Positions 1 through 9,013 are shown, counted from the stretch's first letter. The stretch: DNA of 64,000 nucleotides from Bradyrhizobium cenepequi (GCF_020329485.1 NZ_JAGKJI010000014.1:1-64000), one strand, 5' to 3'. Notes: generated by a model from the sequence alone, not told the origin. A program made the numbers and translations.

Positions 1-231
1 CGGCCCAACAAGCATCATCCCCTGACCGAGCGGCAGAAGCGCTTCAACGACGCGGTGGGCCGGCGCCGCGCGCCGGTCGAGCAGGTCTTCGCGCGTCTCA
101 AGGGCGTCTACCGCTGGGCGCGCGCCCGCTATCTGGGCCTGAGACGCAACCAGACGCATCTGCGTCTTATCTGCCTCGCCATGAACCTCAAACGATGGGC
201 GGTGCTGCAGCCCGTGGGAGCTGCGGCGTGA
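1..231 (+). pseudogene. C-terminal part of an IS5-like transposase, cut by the window edge
   Basis: The frame is open from base 1 to the TGA at 229-231 and gives 76 residues. It contains the helical end of a DDE transposase: RAPVEQVFARLKGVYRWAR, then RYLGLRRNQTHL and CLAMNLKRW, which resembles the end of IS5-family (DDE_Tnp_1-type) enzymes. The catalytic Glu of such enzymes usually lies near this V-E-x-V-F segment. Whether the element is complete cannot be seen, because its left part is outside the window. No terminal inverted repeat was identified after the stop. Confidence 0.75.
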
Positions 232-360
232 CCGCCACCGCCCGCTGCCATCGGACGGCCCTGAAAACGCGGCCGTCAACCCTCGCGTACCGCCTGAGGC
301 AGCGCAAAAAAATGCCTGACATCGGCTGCCACTCCCGCTCAGCCAATTAAGCAAAGCTCT

Positions 361-475
361 CGCTTGCGGGGGAGGGCTGGGGTGGGGGTGCCTCCGCATT
401 GGGGCTCCCCGAGTGGAGAGAACCCTCACCCGGCGCTTCGCGCCGACCTCCCCCGCAAGCGGGGGAGGTGAAGCC
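361..475. repeat. Palindromic intergenic element, family A
   Basis: The 15-base arms CGCTTGCGGGGGAGG (361-375) and CCTCCCCCGCAAGCG (447-461) are perfect inverted copies around a loop that carries CCTCACCCGGCGCTTCGCGCC. The same element recurs near 46686-46800, with relatives near 54915 and 63311. The rest of the 280-base gap 232-511 holds no gene I can support. Confidence 0.8.
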
Positions 476-511
476 AACTCGCAGCCGATTCGACCCGGTC
501 GGATCACGCTC

Positions 512-1231
512 TCAATCATCGCCGCCCATGCGGCGCGTGAGTTCGGCTGCCTCGTAATTCTCCCCGATTGACATTGCGCAGATGCGCGAGAGATGGACGT
601 AAGGCAGCCCGGTCTCCTTGGCCCAGGCGTTGAACTGTGCCTGCACCTTGGCGAGGTCGCCCTTCGACTTCGCCTCCTCCGCGATATCGAGCCCGGCGTC
701 ACGCAGGCAGGCGACGACATCCCTTGAGGTGACAAAACCATCCCAGCCCAGGAAACGCAGCAGCATCTGGCCGGTATTGCCGCCGAGCCGGCTACCGCGC
801 TTGACCAGCAGGTTCAAGAGCCCGACCTCATCGGAGGACGGCCAGTCGGCCAAAAACTTGCCGAAGCTGCCATGCTCGCGCGCGATCTGCTGCACGAAGC
901 GGGCGTTGTCGCGTACTGACATGATCTTGGCGCCGTTGCGTACGATGCGCGTATCGCTCGTGAGCCGCTCCCAGAACTCGTCGGGCTCGAATGCAAGCTT
1001 CTCGGGCTGAAAGCCGAGGAAGGCCTGTTCGAAGCCCGACCATTTCGCCTCGATCACGCTCCAGGCAAAGCCGGCGCAGAACACCCGCTTGGTCATCTCG
1101 GCGAGAACGCGATCGTCCTTCAGACTGGCCAGGGATTTCGCGTTCGGCACCGGCGGCAGCAGCTTCTCCAGCGCTTTCGCACCGCCCTTGCGCTTCTCGG
1201 CCCCCGCCCGGATAACCCTAAACGACGTCAC
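512..1231 (-). CDS. DNA-3-methyladenine glycosylase I-like protein (Tag superfamily)
   Basis: The 239-residue product resembles COG2818 Tag-type HhH glycosylases, which excise alkylated adenines in base-excision repair. Visible landmarks are VFCAGFAWSVIEAKW (about 50-64), RNGAKIMSVRDNARF (about 98-112) and YVHLSRICAMS near the end. Unlike E. coli Tag it starts with a different 40-residue segment without the RCxW zinc-ligand motif, and the C-terminal His/Cys cluster is reduced, so the structural zinc is probably absent. The start is a GTG at 1229-1231 with AAGAGGT just upstream. It is transcribed alone; the nitronate monooxygenase upstream points the same way but is 85 bases off. The superfamily is secure; the exact substrate is not. 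Confidence 0.8.
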   Translation of the reverse strand: MTSFRVIRAGAEKRKGGAKALEKLLPPVPNAKSLASLKDDRVLAEMTKRVFCAGFAWSVIEAKWSGFEQAFLGFQPEKLAFEPDEFWERLTSDTRIVRNGAKIMSVRDNARFVQQIAREHGSFGKFLADWPSSDEVGLLNLLVKRGSRLGGNTGQMLLRFLGWDGFVTSRDVVACLRDAGLDIAEEAKSKGDLAKVQAQFNAWAKETGLPYVHLSRICAMSIGENYEAAELTRRMGGDD

Positions 1232-1316
1232 GCGGCGAGACCTCTTTGCATTGGCAGGGACGGCCGATCATAGCGTGCCGCAAGCCGCGCTGCCAATGCG
1301 AAGCATCGGGCGGATC

Positions 1317-2408
1317 TCAGCCGTCTTTGATGCGGTTCAAGCGCTCGGCCGCCTCCTTCACCAACATCTGCATCAGCGCCTTGGCCGGGAATTCACGGAT
1401 CAATGCAGCACCCTGCCCTGCCCAGAGCGGGGTGAAATCACGGCTTCCCTTCGGCTCCGCTGCGGCCCGCAGCGGCGCCAACACACCCATAGGCAACGGA
1501 AAATCCGGTACGGCATCGAACAACGGACCGACGTCGGCGATGAAGCGATTGACCAGAGCGCGCGCAGGTCGGCCGGTCAGCACGTTCGTCACCATCGTGC
1601 CAAGCTGGCGCGCCTGCCGCAGCGCATCGCGGTGCAGCGGCGGCGTCGCCGCCTCCGGACAAAGCAGGAAGGCGGTCCCGAGTTGCACTCCGGACGCGCC
1701 AAGGGCAAGGGCGGCGGCAATGCCGCGTCCATCGGCGATGCCGCCGGCGGCGATCACCGGCACGCTGACGGCGTCAACGATCTGCGACACCAGGGCCAAG
1801 GTGCCAAGTTGCGAGGCGAGCGCACGGCTATGATCGCGATCGAGGAACATGCCGCGGTGCCCGCCGGCCTCATAGCCCTGCGCGATGACCGCATCGGCGC
1901 CATGGTCTTGCAGCCAGCGCGCTTCATCGACCGTCGTCGCCGACGAGATCACCCTGCAGCCGGCCGCCTTGATCCGGGCCAGCAATACCGGCGCCGGCAA
2001 GCCGAAATGGAAGCTCACCACCTTCGGCTTGGCATCCTCGACGAACTCGCACATGCCAGTGTTGAACGGCGCAAGATCGGTGCGCCGCGGCGGCGTCGCA
2101 TCGTCAATGCCAAGCTCGCGATAGTAGGGTGATAGCCGATCGTGCCATGCGCGCTCGCGGCCGGCATCCGCCTTAGCCGGCTCATGGCAGAAGAAATTGA
2201 GGCTGACCGGGTTGCTGGTCAGTCGCCGCAGCTTCGCCATAGCGTCCCCGGCCGCCTGCGGATCCATGGTCCCGCAGCCGATCGAGCCGAGACCGCCGGA
2301 ATTGGAAACAGTGGCCGCGACTTCAACCGTCGCAAAACCCGCCATCGGCGCCAGCACGATCGGGTGTTCGATCCCAAACAGTTCAAGCAGACGCCGGTCG
2401 GTCCACAT
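1317..2408 (-). CDS. NAD(P)H-dependent flavin oxidoreductase / nitronate monooxygenase family
   Basis: This 363-residue TIM-barrel FMN protein of the nitronate monooxygenase (2-nitropropane dioxygenase) family likely oxidises alkyl nitronates. It shows the N-terminal FMN segment IVLAPMAGF, the family signature AQGYEAGGHRG with the catalytic His, the phosphate-binding GGIADGRGI and the following LGTAFLLC. I start it at ATG 2406-2408 because AGGAG lies 7 bases upstream; the longer frame would run into the neighbouring SDR gene. Only 10 bases separate it from that SDR (2419-3132), so the two are probably one operon. Substrate specificity cannot be read from sequence. Confidence 0.88.
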   Translation of the reverse strand: MWTDRRLLELFGIEHPIVLAPMAGFATVEVAATVSNSGGLGSIGCGTMDPQAAGDAMAKLRRLTSNPVSLNFFCHEPAKADAGRERAWHDRLSPYYRELGIDDATPPRRTDLAPFNTGMCEFVEDAKPKVVSFHFGLPAPVLLARIKAAGCRVISSATTVDEARWLQDHGADAVIAQGYEAGGHRGMFLDRDHSRALASQLGTLALVSQIVDAVSVPVIAAGGIADGRGIAAALALGASGVQLGTAFLLCPEAATPPLHRDALRQARQLGTMVTNVLTGRPARALVNRFIADVGPLFDAVPDFPLPMGVLAPLRAAAEPKGSRDFTPLWAGQGAALIREFPAKALMQMLVKEAAERLNRIKDG

Positions 2409-2418
2409 CGCGCATCTC

Positions 2419-3132
2419 CTAGCCACGACCGGCGGACCAGCCGCCATCGACATGCAGGATCTCGCCGGTGACGAAGGCTGCCTTCTCCAGATACATCACG
2501 GCGTCGACGACGTCCTGCGTCTTGCCCATTCGGCCGATCGGCTGCAGCCCGGCGAGAAAGCCGTGCGCCTCCGGCGAATGCATGGGCGTGCTGATCACGC
2601 CGGGCGACACCGCATTCACCCGGATATTCCGGGGGGCATATTCGATCGCGAGCGAGCGCGTGATCGCGTTGAGCCCGCCTTTGGTCAGCGCCGCAAGGCC
2701 CGCCGCCAGCGATGCCATCGGCTGCTCGGCGATCGTTGCGGTGACGTTGACAATGTGGCCTGACCCCGCCTGCAGCATTCGGGCCGCGGCCTTCTGGGTC
2801 AAATGAAAGAAGCCGGCGAGATTGACTGCGACCATCTTTGCGAAATCGGCCGCGGAATATTCGGTGAAGGGCTTGGCAATGAACACGCCGGCGTTGTTGA
2901 CGAGCGTATCTATTCGTCCGAAGCGATCGATCGCCAGGCTGAAGATGCGTTCGGCCGTCTCGGGCTGCGCGATGTCGCCCTCGATCATGAGGACGGACGG
3001 ATCATCGCTCTTGCCGATCGAACGGGCGGTGGCCACGACCCGGTAGCCGTTTTCGCGATAGGCTTTCAGCAATTCAGCGCCGATGCCGCGTGACGCGCCG
3101 GTGATGATGACGACCTTTCGCTCCGATGTCAT
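2419..3132 (-). CDS. SDR-fold protein lacking the canonical catalytic Ser and Tyr
   Basis: A 237-residue classical-length SDR. The cofactor motif TGASRGIG (11-18), the NNAG motif (79-82) and the C-terminal VSPGVISTP are intact. The catalytic residues are not: the segment that normally reads N-x-S-S is NVTA (129-132), so the active-site Ser is Ala132, and YxxxK reads AALTK (147-151), so the Tyr is Ala147 while Lys151 remains. Normal SDR oxidoreduction is therefore doubtful; it may bind nucleotide only or use another mechanism. The start is ATG 3130-3132 behind GAGGAG. It is co-directional with and upstream of the nitronate monooxygenase gene. Confidence 0.85.
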   Translation of the reverse strand: MTSERKVVIITGASRGIGAELLKAYRENGYRVVATARSIGKSDDPSVLMIEGDIAQPETAERIFSLAIDRFGRIDTLVNNAGVFIAKPFTEYSAADFAKMVAVNLAGFFHLTQKAAARMLQAGSGHIVNVTATIAEQPMASLAAGLAALTKGGLNAITRSLAIEYAPRNIRVNAVSPGVISTPMHSPEAHGFLAGLQPIGRMGKTQDVVDAVMYLEKAAFVTGEILHVDGGWSAGRG

Positions 3133-3279
3133 ATTCGCTCCTCGCAATTGCTTGGGGGTGTATCGGAGCGGATAGATGCATCATTCGACGGGACGCGGCT
3201 TTGCCTCGCTTGCTCAGCTGTTGTCATTTCTTGCCGCCGTCAGGGACAGCAGGCGCGGATCGGTTACATCCGTAACAAA

Positions 3280-4233
3280 TCAGGTCACGACGCTGCGGCG
3301 ATACTGAGCCGGCGTCTGGCCCGTCGCCTGCCGGAACGCGCGGGTGAAATTTGCCTGGCACGAAAAGTTGAGCCTGAGCGCGATATCGGCCAGCGGCTGC
3401 TCCCTTTCTCCGAGCAGTTCCTTGGCGCGCTCGAGGCGCCTGGCGCTGACATAGCGATGCGGCGATCGGCCGACGGCGGCCTTGAAGGCACGGGCGAAAT
3501 GAAACTGGCTCAGGCACGCGATCGACGCCAGGCGACCGACCGTCAGTTCGCCTTCCAGATTGGCTTCGATGTAATCGATCACGCGCGCGAGCCTGCGCCG
3601 ATCGAGCCCCTCGCCAGTGGTAGGTGCGAGGAAGTCTTGCGATGGCTTGCCGAGGTGGTTTTGAACCAATCGTGCGGCTAGGCTCGAGGCCAGCGTCTCC
3701 GCCAGCAGCCTGCCGGCAGACGTCTCGCGGTCCAGCTCGGAGGTGAGTGCATATGCGATCTCGGCCACGAGCGGATCACGAAAACTGCTCTCATGGCGCA
3801 GCGATGTCATGACGGATGGAGTGAGCCCTTCGCCAACGCTCTCCAGCGAAAACCGGCTCGGAGGGAGAAGAATATGCAGGACAGCTGGAACGGGATCGGA
3901 CAAATCGATCAGCCCATCCTCGGCTGCCGCCGGCGAAAGCCAAATCGTTCCGCGTTCGGAAACGGTACGATCGGTGATGCCAAACCTCTGTCGCGTGACC
4001 ACGGACCCATTGCCGCGGACGTCGACGCAAATTTCGGTATCAGGCTGCGGGCTCTTCCAGGCGATCGTGCCACCGCTGTGACTGCGAAGCTCCGCCGCTA
4101 TGTCCGACCAGCCTCGATCGGCAGAAGACGCCAGAAGCCCGGAGACGCCGTAGCTCTCGAGCCCGTGTGTCCCCGGCGAAGCCGGCTGCTCCGATTGACA
4201 TGCGAGCCTCTGCTTTTCATAGCTGGAATTCAT
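3280..4233 (-). CDS. AraC-family transcriptional regulator
   Basis: The 317-residue protein has a C-terminal AraC/XylS double helix-turn-helix (about residues 212-312): LTVGRLASIACLSQFHFARA followed by PLADIALRLNFSCQANFTRA and the signature end FRQATGQTPAQYRR. The N-terminal 200 residues resemble no sensor domain I can name. The ATG at 4231-4233 is chosen, as the longer reading has no ribosome site. It faces away from radC and lies beside the SDR/nitronate monooxygenase pair, which run the same way; control of that pair is possible but unproven. Confidence 0.88.
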   Translation of the reverse strand: MNSSYEKQRLACQSEQPASPGTHGLESYGVSGLLASSADRGWSDIAAELRSHSGGTIAWKSPQPDTEICVDVRGNGSVVTRQRFGITDRTVSERGTIWLSPAAAEDGLIDLSDPVPAVLHILLPPSRFSLESVGEGLTPSVMTSLRHESSFRDPLVAEIAYALTSELDRETSAGRLLAETLASSLAARLVQNHLGKPSQDFLAPTTGEGLDRRRLARVIDYIEANLEGELTVGRLASIACLSQFHFARAFKAAVGRSPHRYVSARRLERAKELLGEREQPLADIALRLNFSCQANFTRAFRQATGQTPAQYRRSVVT

Positions 4234-4442
4234 TCGACATAACCCGGTATCTGGCAATCGACGACAATTCCCCCAGCCAGTCCAATGTGGCCGCCTCGCA
4301 GCCAAATCGCAACGATTCTTGCCCGCAGATCACGCGGACGCGATCAAAGGTCTGCCGATCTTCTGGCGCATGTCGAAGGCTTCGATGCGCCCGCGGCACT
4401 TCATGGTTGCAAAAACCGCGCAGCACGGCATGTTTGGCGCCG

Positions 4443-5156
4443 ATGCCCGCCAAGACTGACAATAGCAAAGACCAGCCCGCCGAGACGCCGCACTACCACG
4501 GCCATCGGGAGCGCCTGCGCGAGCGCTTCCATACCGCCGGCGCCGACGCGCTGAGCGACTACGAGCTGTTGGAGATGGCGCTGTTTGCCTCGATCCCACG
4601 GCGCGACACCAAGCCGCTCGCCAAGGAATTGCTCAGGCGATTCGGCTCGTTTGCCGAGGTGATCCATGCCCCCGTCGCCCGCCTGCGCGAGGTCGACGGT
4701 ATCGGCGAAGCCTCCATCAACCAGCTCAAGCTGATCGCGGCCGCCGCGAGCCGCGTCGCGAAAGGCGAGGTGAAGCGGCGCAGCGCGCTGTCGTCATGGA
4801 ACGACGTGCTGGACTATTGCCGTTCGAGCATGGCATTCGCCGACAAGGAGCAGTTTCGCCTCTTGTTCCTCGACAAGCGCAACCAGATCATTGCCGATGA
4901 GGTGCAGCAGACCGGCACCGTCGACCACACGCCGGTCTATCCGCGCGAGGTGATCAAGCGCGCGCTCGAACTATCCGCCACCGCGCTGATCCTGGTGCAC
5001 AACCACCCGTCCGGCGACCCGACGCCCTCGCAGGCCGACATCCAGATGACCAAGGCGATCATCGACATCGCCAAGCCGCTCGGCATCTCCGTGCACGACC
5101 ACATCATCGTCGGCAAGAATGGCCACGCGAGCTTGAAGGGGATGCGGCTGATCTAG
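4443..5156 (+). CDS. radC: RadC family JAMM-domain protein
   Basis: A 237-residue protein of the RadC (UPF0758) family. An N-terminal helix-hairpin-helix region (about 20-90, with LREVDGIGEASINQLK) precedes a JAB/JAMM metal-binding domain whose ligands are visible in HNHPSGDPTPSQADI. The family was once tied to DNA repair, but its biochemical role is unsettled. Translation is set at ATG 4443, where family homology begins; upstream codons in the same frame read as low-complexity sequence. The gene is divergent from the AraC regulator. Confidence 0.9.
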   Translation: MPAKTDNSKDQPAETPHYHGHRERLRERFHTAGADALSDYELLEMALFASIPRRDTKPLAKELLRRFGSFAEVIHAPVARLREVDGIGEASINQLKLIAAAASRVAKGEVKRRSALSSWNDVLDYCRSSMAFADKEQFRLLFLDKRNQIIADEVQQTGTVDHTPVYPREVIKRALELSATALILVHNHPSGDPTPSQADIQMTKAIIDIAKPLGISVHDHIIVGKNGHASLKGMRLI

Positions 5157-5180
5157 CGCGCGATTCGAAAGGAGCGCGAC

Positions 5181-5628
5181 ATGGAATGGACGTCCGATCA
5201 GGACCAGATCGACTGGGACGCGCTGTCGGAGCTCTATCGGATCGCTCCGCTCGGCGACAAGAAGCCGGAGGACCTGAAGCGCGCCTTCGCGAACAGCATG
5301 TACAAAATGCTTCGCGTTCGAGGAGGGCGTCCTGGCCGGCGCGGGACGTGCTGTCGCTGATGGTGTCGATTGCTCCTATATTTGCGACATCGCGGTTCAC
5401 CCGCGTTTTCAGGGGCGAGGGCTCGGCAAGGAGATCGCGATGCGACTGCTGAACCTGTCGCGCGGCCACCGGAAGATCATCCTGTACGCCAATCCCGGCA
5501 CCGAAAAGTTGTATGAGAAACTTGGCTTCCGCCACATGCTCACGGCGATGGCCATCTTCAGCAACGAGGACGCCGCGATCAGGAAAGGCTTGATTGCACC
5601 CTCGGCTCCCGACGACGATGACCTGTAG
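5181..5628 (+). pseudogene. GNAT N-acetyltransferase, frameshifted
   Basis: The reading frame starts at ATG 5181 behind AAAGGAG and is GNAT-like up to NSMYK. It then reaches a stop because TACAAAATGC (5301-5310) has four A where three would keep frame. Reading on with one A fewer gives CFAFEEGVLAGAGRAVADG, then YICDIAVHPRFQGRGLGKEI (the acetyl-CoA-binding R-G-x-G-x segment) and LYANPGTEKLYEKLGF, to the TAG at 5626-5628. The whole acetyltransferase (about 148 residues) is thus present in two frames. It is either a recent pseudogene or a homopolymer sequencing error. Confidence 0.85.
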
Positions 5629-5660
5629 TGCGGGCGGCGCGTAACGGCGCACGGCCCGCC

Positions 5661-6035
5661 TCACGGCGCGACCCAGCGCCTTACCGCATCCATCGTATCG
5701 GCGGGCGCGGTGTTGAAGCAGATGGAGGCTTCCGGTGCCAGCCGATGGACAAGGTTGAGGATCTTCTCGAACAGCAGGAGTTGCGCGGCAGGTTCGCGCA
5801 AGCCCGCGCCGATGACGACGCAATCGAACCGCTTCGACTGCAGCGCTGACTCCACCACCTGCTCGGCGGTATCACCGAGATCGACCAGACAGGCTTCGGC
5901 CTCATAGCCGTGGGTGCGCAACTGATCGATCTGCGCATCGATATGATTCCTGATGAGCTCCGGCGTGAGGTGCGAAAAGGCGCCAAAATCCGCGAATGCG
6001 GGATCGATGCCGATTGCAAGCACGGTGGTCGCCAT
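5661..6035 (-). CDS. Conserved hypothetical protein, 124 residues
   Basis: The protein begins MATTVLAIGIDPAFADFGAF and has an alternating strand/helix character, including YEAEACLVDLGDTAEQVVES and RFDCVVIGAGLREPAAQLLL, compatible with a small Rossmann-like fold. I recognise no family and propose no function. The start at ATG 6033-6035 is supported by AGGAG 7 bases upstream. It is convergent with the broken GNAT gene and divergent from the chemotaxis receptor gene. Confidence 0.65.
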   Translation of the reverse strand: MATTVLAIGIDPAFADFGAFSHLTPELIRNHIDAQIDQLRTHGYEAEACLVDLGDTAEQVVESALQSKRFDCVVIGAGLREPAAQLLLFEKILNLVHRLAPEASICFNTAPADTMDAVRRWVAP

Positions 6036-6352
6036 GGCGCGCTCCTGGGCCGAAGCCGGATCGAGACATGAACAGCCAACGCCGCAGACATGGACGACGT
6101 TCCTCGCTCGGTACACGGGCCGGTGACAGCGGGCGGAACGCCGCGAAAGCAAGCACCGATCGGCCCGTAGTTTTACGCGCTCAGCCGCAACGCAATATCG
6201 ATCTCAGCGATTTTGTCGGCGGTAATCCGATGTTTAAGGGACCGTTCACACGATGCTGAGAGGCTTCCTGCATCGCATTGGAATTGGTTCGCCGCTCGCA
6301 AGTACCAGCGCGACAATTGCGTCGCCTGGCCTCCAACCCAGGAACCCCAAAG

Positions 6353-8020
6353 ATGTTCGGAAGCCGGAAATCGCGTGCCGGTGAAATTGCCAAGACTGCC
6401 GCCGACGTCATCACCGCCAACCTGATGGTCGCGGATGCGTCACTCACCATCACCTACATGAATCATGCGGTGACCAGGTTGCTCACCGAGGCGGAAGCCG
6501 ACATCCGCAAGGAGCTTCCGGGCTTCTCGGTCGCCAAGCTGATCGGCAGCAGCGTCGATGTTTTTTACAAGGATTCCGCACAGCGCCAGGTGCTGGGGCA
6601 GTTGAAGTCGCTCCATCGGGAGACCATCAGGTTCGGTGGCCGCGCTTTCGATCTCGCGGTCACGCCGCTCGCCACTGATGACGGGCAGCGCGCGGGCTTC
6701 GCCGTGGAATGGTTCGACGCTTCGGTCCGGCTGCAGAACCTGGATTTCCGGGCGCAGACCATGGCCATCGGCCGCGTCCAGGCGGTGATCGAATTCAATC
6801 TCGACGGCACCGTCATCACCGCCAACGAGAATTTCCTGCGCGCGCTCGGTTATTCGCTGACCGAGATCCAGGGCAAGCACCACAGCATGTTTGTCGAGGC
6901 ATCGTTCCGCGACAGCCCGAAGTATCGTGAGTTCTGGCAGAAGCTGAACCGCGGCGAGTTCGAGGTCGGCGAGTTCAAGCGCATCGGCAAGGGCGGCAAG
7001 GAGGTCTGGATTCTGGCGTCCTACAATCCGGTGTTCGACGAGAACGGCAAGCCGTTCAAGGTAGTCAAATTCGCAACGGACGTCACCGAGCAGAAGCTGC
7101 GCAATGCTGATTTTGCCGGCCAGATCGCGGCCATCGACAAGTCGCAGGCCGTGATCGAGTTCGCGATGGACGGCACGGTAAGGACGGCGAACGCGAATTT
7201 CCTGAAAGCGCTGGGCTATACGCTGCACGACATCCAGGGCCGCCCTCACAGCATGTTCGTCGATCCGGCCGAGCGTGACGCGCCTGCCTATCGGGAGTTC
7301 TGGGCCGCGCTGAACCGCGGCGAATACCAGGCCGGAGAATTTCGCCGCATCGGCGCCGGCGGACGCGACGTCTGGATCCAGGCCTCCTACAATCCGATCA
7401 TGGATCTCAATGGCAAGCCGTTCAAAGTCGTCAAATACGCCTCCGATGTCACCGCCCAGGTTATCGCGCGGCTGAAGAGCGAGCGCGTCCGTGGCATGAT
7501 GGAGCAGGTCGCGGCCGGCGCCGAGGAATTGAACGCCTCGGTGCGCGAGATCTCGGAGGCGATGGTCAAGTCGAAGGAAACGGCTGCCGCCGCCACCGAC
7601 CATGTGCAATCCGCCGACCACCAGGCGCAGCGGCTGACCGCCGCCGCCGCCTCGATGAGCGGCATCCTGCAGATGATCGGCGACATCACCGGTCAGATCA
7701 ACCTGCTCGCGCTGAACGCGACCATCGAATCCGCGCGCGCCGGCGAGGCCGGTCGTGGCTTTGCGGTGGTCGCGGCCGAAGTCAAGAACCTTGCCAATCA
7801 GGCCAAGCAGGCGACCGACAAGATCGGCATCGAAATCGACTCGCTCAATGGCATTTCCGCTGACGTGGTCACTGCCCTGGGCACGGTCCGCCGGTCGATC
7901 GAGGCGGTGGGCGAATACGTGACGTCGACGGCGGCCGCGGTCGAAGAGCAGAGCGTCGTGACCAACGAGATGTCGTCGAGCATGCAGCGCGCCGCCAACG
8001 AGGCCGCCAGCATAGGCTGA
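6353..8020 (+). CDS. Soluble methyl-accepting chemotaxis protein with three PAS domains
   Basis: This 555-residue receptor has no transmembrane segment. A divergent PAS domain (about 20-125) is followed by two near-identical PAS domains (about 138-250 and 262-372). Their sequences run in parallel (QAVIEFNLDGTVITANENFL versus QAVIEFAMDGTVRTANANFL), which shows a tandem duplication. The C-terminal MCP signalling hairpin (about 385-555) contains the conserved tip ITGQINLLALNATIESARAG. Such cytosolic PAS receptors (Aer or BdlA type) sense internal redox state or metabolites. The start at ATG 6353 avoids an atypical 25-residue extension. No chemotaxis genes adjoin it. Confidence 0.9.
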   Translation: MFGSRKSRAGEIAKTAADVITANLMVADASLTITYMNHAVTRLLTEAEADIRKELPGFSVAKLIGSSVDVFYKDSAQRQVLGQLKSLHRETIRFGGRAFDLAVTPLATDDGQRAGFAVEWFDASVRLQNLDFRAQTMAIGRVQAVIEFNLDGTVITANENFLRALGYSLTEIQGKHHSMFVEASFRDSPKYREFWQKLNRGEFEVGEFKRIGKGGKEVWILASYNPVFDENGKPFKVVKFATDVTEQKLRNADFAGQIAAIDKSQAVIEFAMDGTVRTANANFLKALGYTLHDIQGRPHSMFVDPAERDAPAYREFWAALNRGEYQAGEFRRIGAGGRDVWIQASYNPIMDLNGKPFKVVKYASDVTAQVIARLKSERVRGMMEQVAAGAEELNASVREISEAMVKSKETAAAATDHVQSADHQAQRLTAAAASMSGILQMIGDITGQINLLALNATIESARAGEAGRGFAVVAAEVKNLANQAKQATDKIGIEIDSLNGISADVVTALGTVRRSIEAVGEYVTSTAAAVEEQSVVTNEMSSSMQRAANEAASIG

Positions 8021-8032
8021 CAGCTGCACTCG

Positions 8033-8300
8033 CTCTCCCGCTTGCGGGCAGGGCTATCGCATATGAAATAGAACTTGGTGGACAGTCCCTTCGCGGCCCA
8101 TCCTTCGAGATGCCCGCCTTTGGCGGGCTCCTCAGGATGAGGTCTGATTTCGCGGCGGAATATTAGACCCTCATGGTGAGGAGCGCCGCTTGCGGCGCGT
8201 CTCCGGACGATGCTCCGCATCGCCGGGAGAACCATGAGGCCCACCTCGTTCATAGCCACCAAACAGCTATATGCGATAGCCCTGCCCGCAAGCGGGAGAG
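8033..8300. repeat. Nested inverted repeat: 32-base perfect outer arms with inner element
   Basis: The outer arms 8033-8064 and 8269-8300 are perfect inverted copies (left arm from CTCTCCCGCTTGCGGGC to ATCGCATAT). Inside sits a second palindromic element at 8171-8238, with ends CTCATGGT and ACCATGAG, related to the one at 36129-36247. It looks like one mobile palindrome inserted into another. It fills the gap between the chemotaxis receptor and the inhibitor-like gene. Confidence 0.85.
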
Positions 8301-8311
8301 GTGCAGCGCTG

Positions 8312-9013
8312 CTACTGGTCACGCAGCATGATCAGGGGGTCGGCGCTGTCGGGGACTTTGCGCCACTGCGCATTGTCGTCGGCCTCGAACTGCCAGGTCT
8401 CGCCCTTCTGCGACATCAAGAGCATCTGGCCGTGATCGAGCCGCCAAACCGTCGGCGCAAACGCCGCCACGGCGGGATCGCATTTCGGCTTCAGGAAGAC
8501 CTGGAAATTGTCCTGGCCGGCTTCGGTGTTGGTCAGCGTCAGACCGCAGATCGCCTGTCCGTTGCCACGGACCATCGACCAGTCGCCGATCATCTGGTCC
8601 ATGGACTTGGCGAGCGAGCGTGCCGCGGCGAGGTTTTGCAGGATATAGACGCCCTCGCCGGTCCGATGTCCCTCGAAAATGCCGCTCTCGACCTCAGTAA
8701 AATCGATCACCGGTTCGCCGGTCGCGTTCTGCAGCCGCACGATGTCGAGGCCCCTGGTGTTCCAGGCAGTGATGTCCTTGGCGAAGGGCAGCGCCGCCGC
8801 GCAGGAAGGTTCGAGCTCGAGCTTGAGGCCCTGCGCCGTCGCATCGCCCTTCAAGGTGACGACGCAGGTTTTGCTGCGGTCCGTGGTGGCAAGCTCCCAC
8901 TGCCCGATCATTTCTTTTTTCAGCGACGCGGCATCCTGGGACGACGCAGGTCCAGCGCCGCCGACAGTTGCAAGCAGCGTTGCGGCCACGACGCTGAAAC
9001 GGCGGATTGACAT
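8312..9013 (-). CDS. Secreted AprI/Inh-family protease-inhibitor-like protein, two domains
   Basis: The 233-residue protein has a Sec signal peptide (cleavage near residue 25, after GPASSQ). Two similar beta-rich modules each carry a Cys pair: first TCVVTL and EPSCAA, then ICGLTL and KPKCDP. This matches the AprI/Inh metalloprotease-inhibitor family, whose members protect the periplasm against secreted serralysin-type proteases. Two tandem modules are longer than the single-domain inhibitors of about 120 residues. The ATG at 9011-9013 is preferred over the preceding in-frame TTG. No protease gene is nearby, so the target is unknown. Confidence 0.75.
   Translation of the reverse strand: MSIRRFSVVAATLLATVGGAGPASSQDAASLKKEMIGQWELATTDRSKTCVVTLKGDATAQGLKLELEPSCAAALPFAKDITAWNTRGLDIVRLQNATGEPVIDFTEVESGIFEGHRTGEGVYILQNLAAARSLAKSMDQMIGDWSMVRGNGQAICGLTLTNTEAGQDNFQVFLKPKCDPAVAAFAPTVWRLDHGQMLLMSQKGETWQFEADDNAQWRKVPDSADPLIMLRDQ

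Noticed and set aside
1089..2132. 347-codon open frame on the + strand
   Set aside because: It crosses the Tag-like gene and the nitronate monooxygenase gene in antisense and reads as basic low-complexity sequence.
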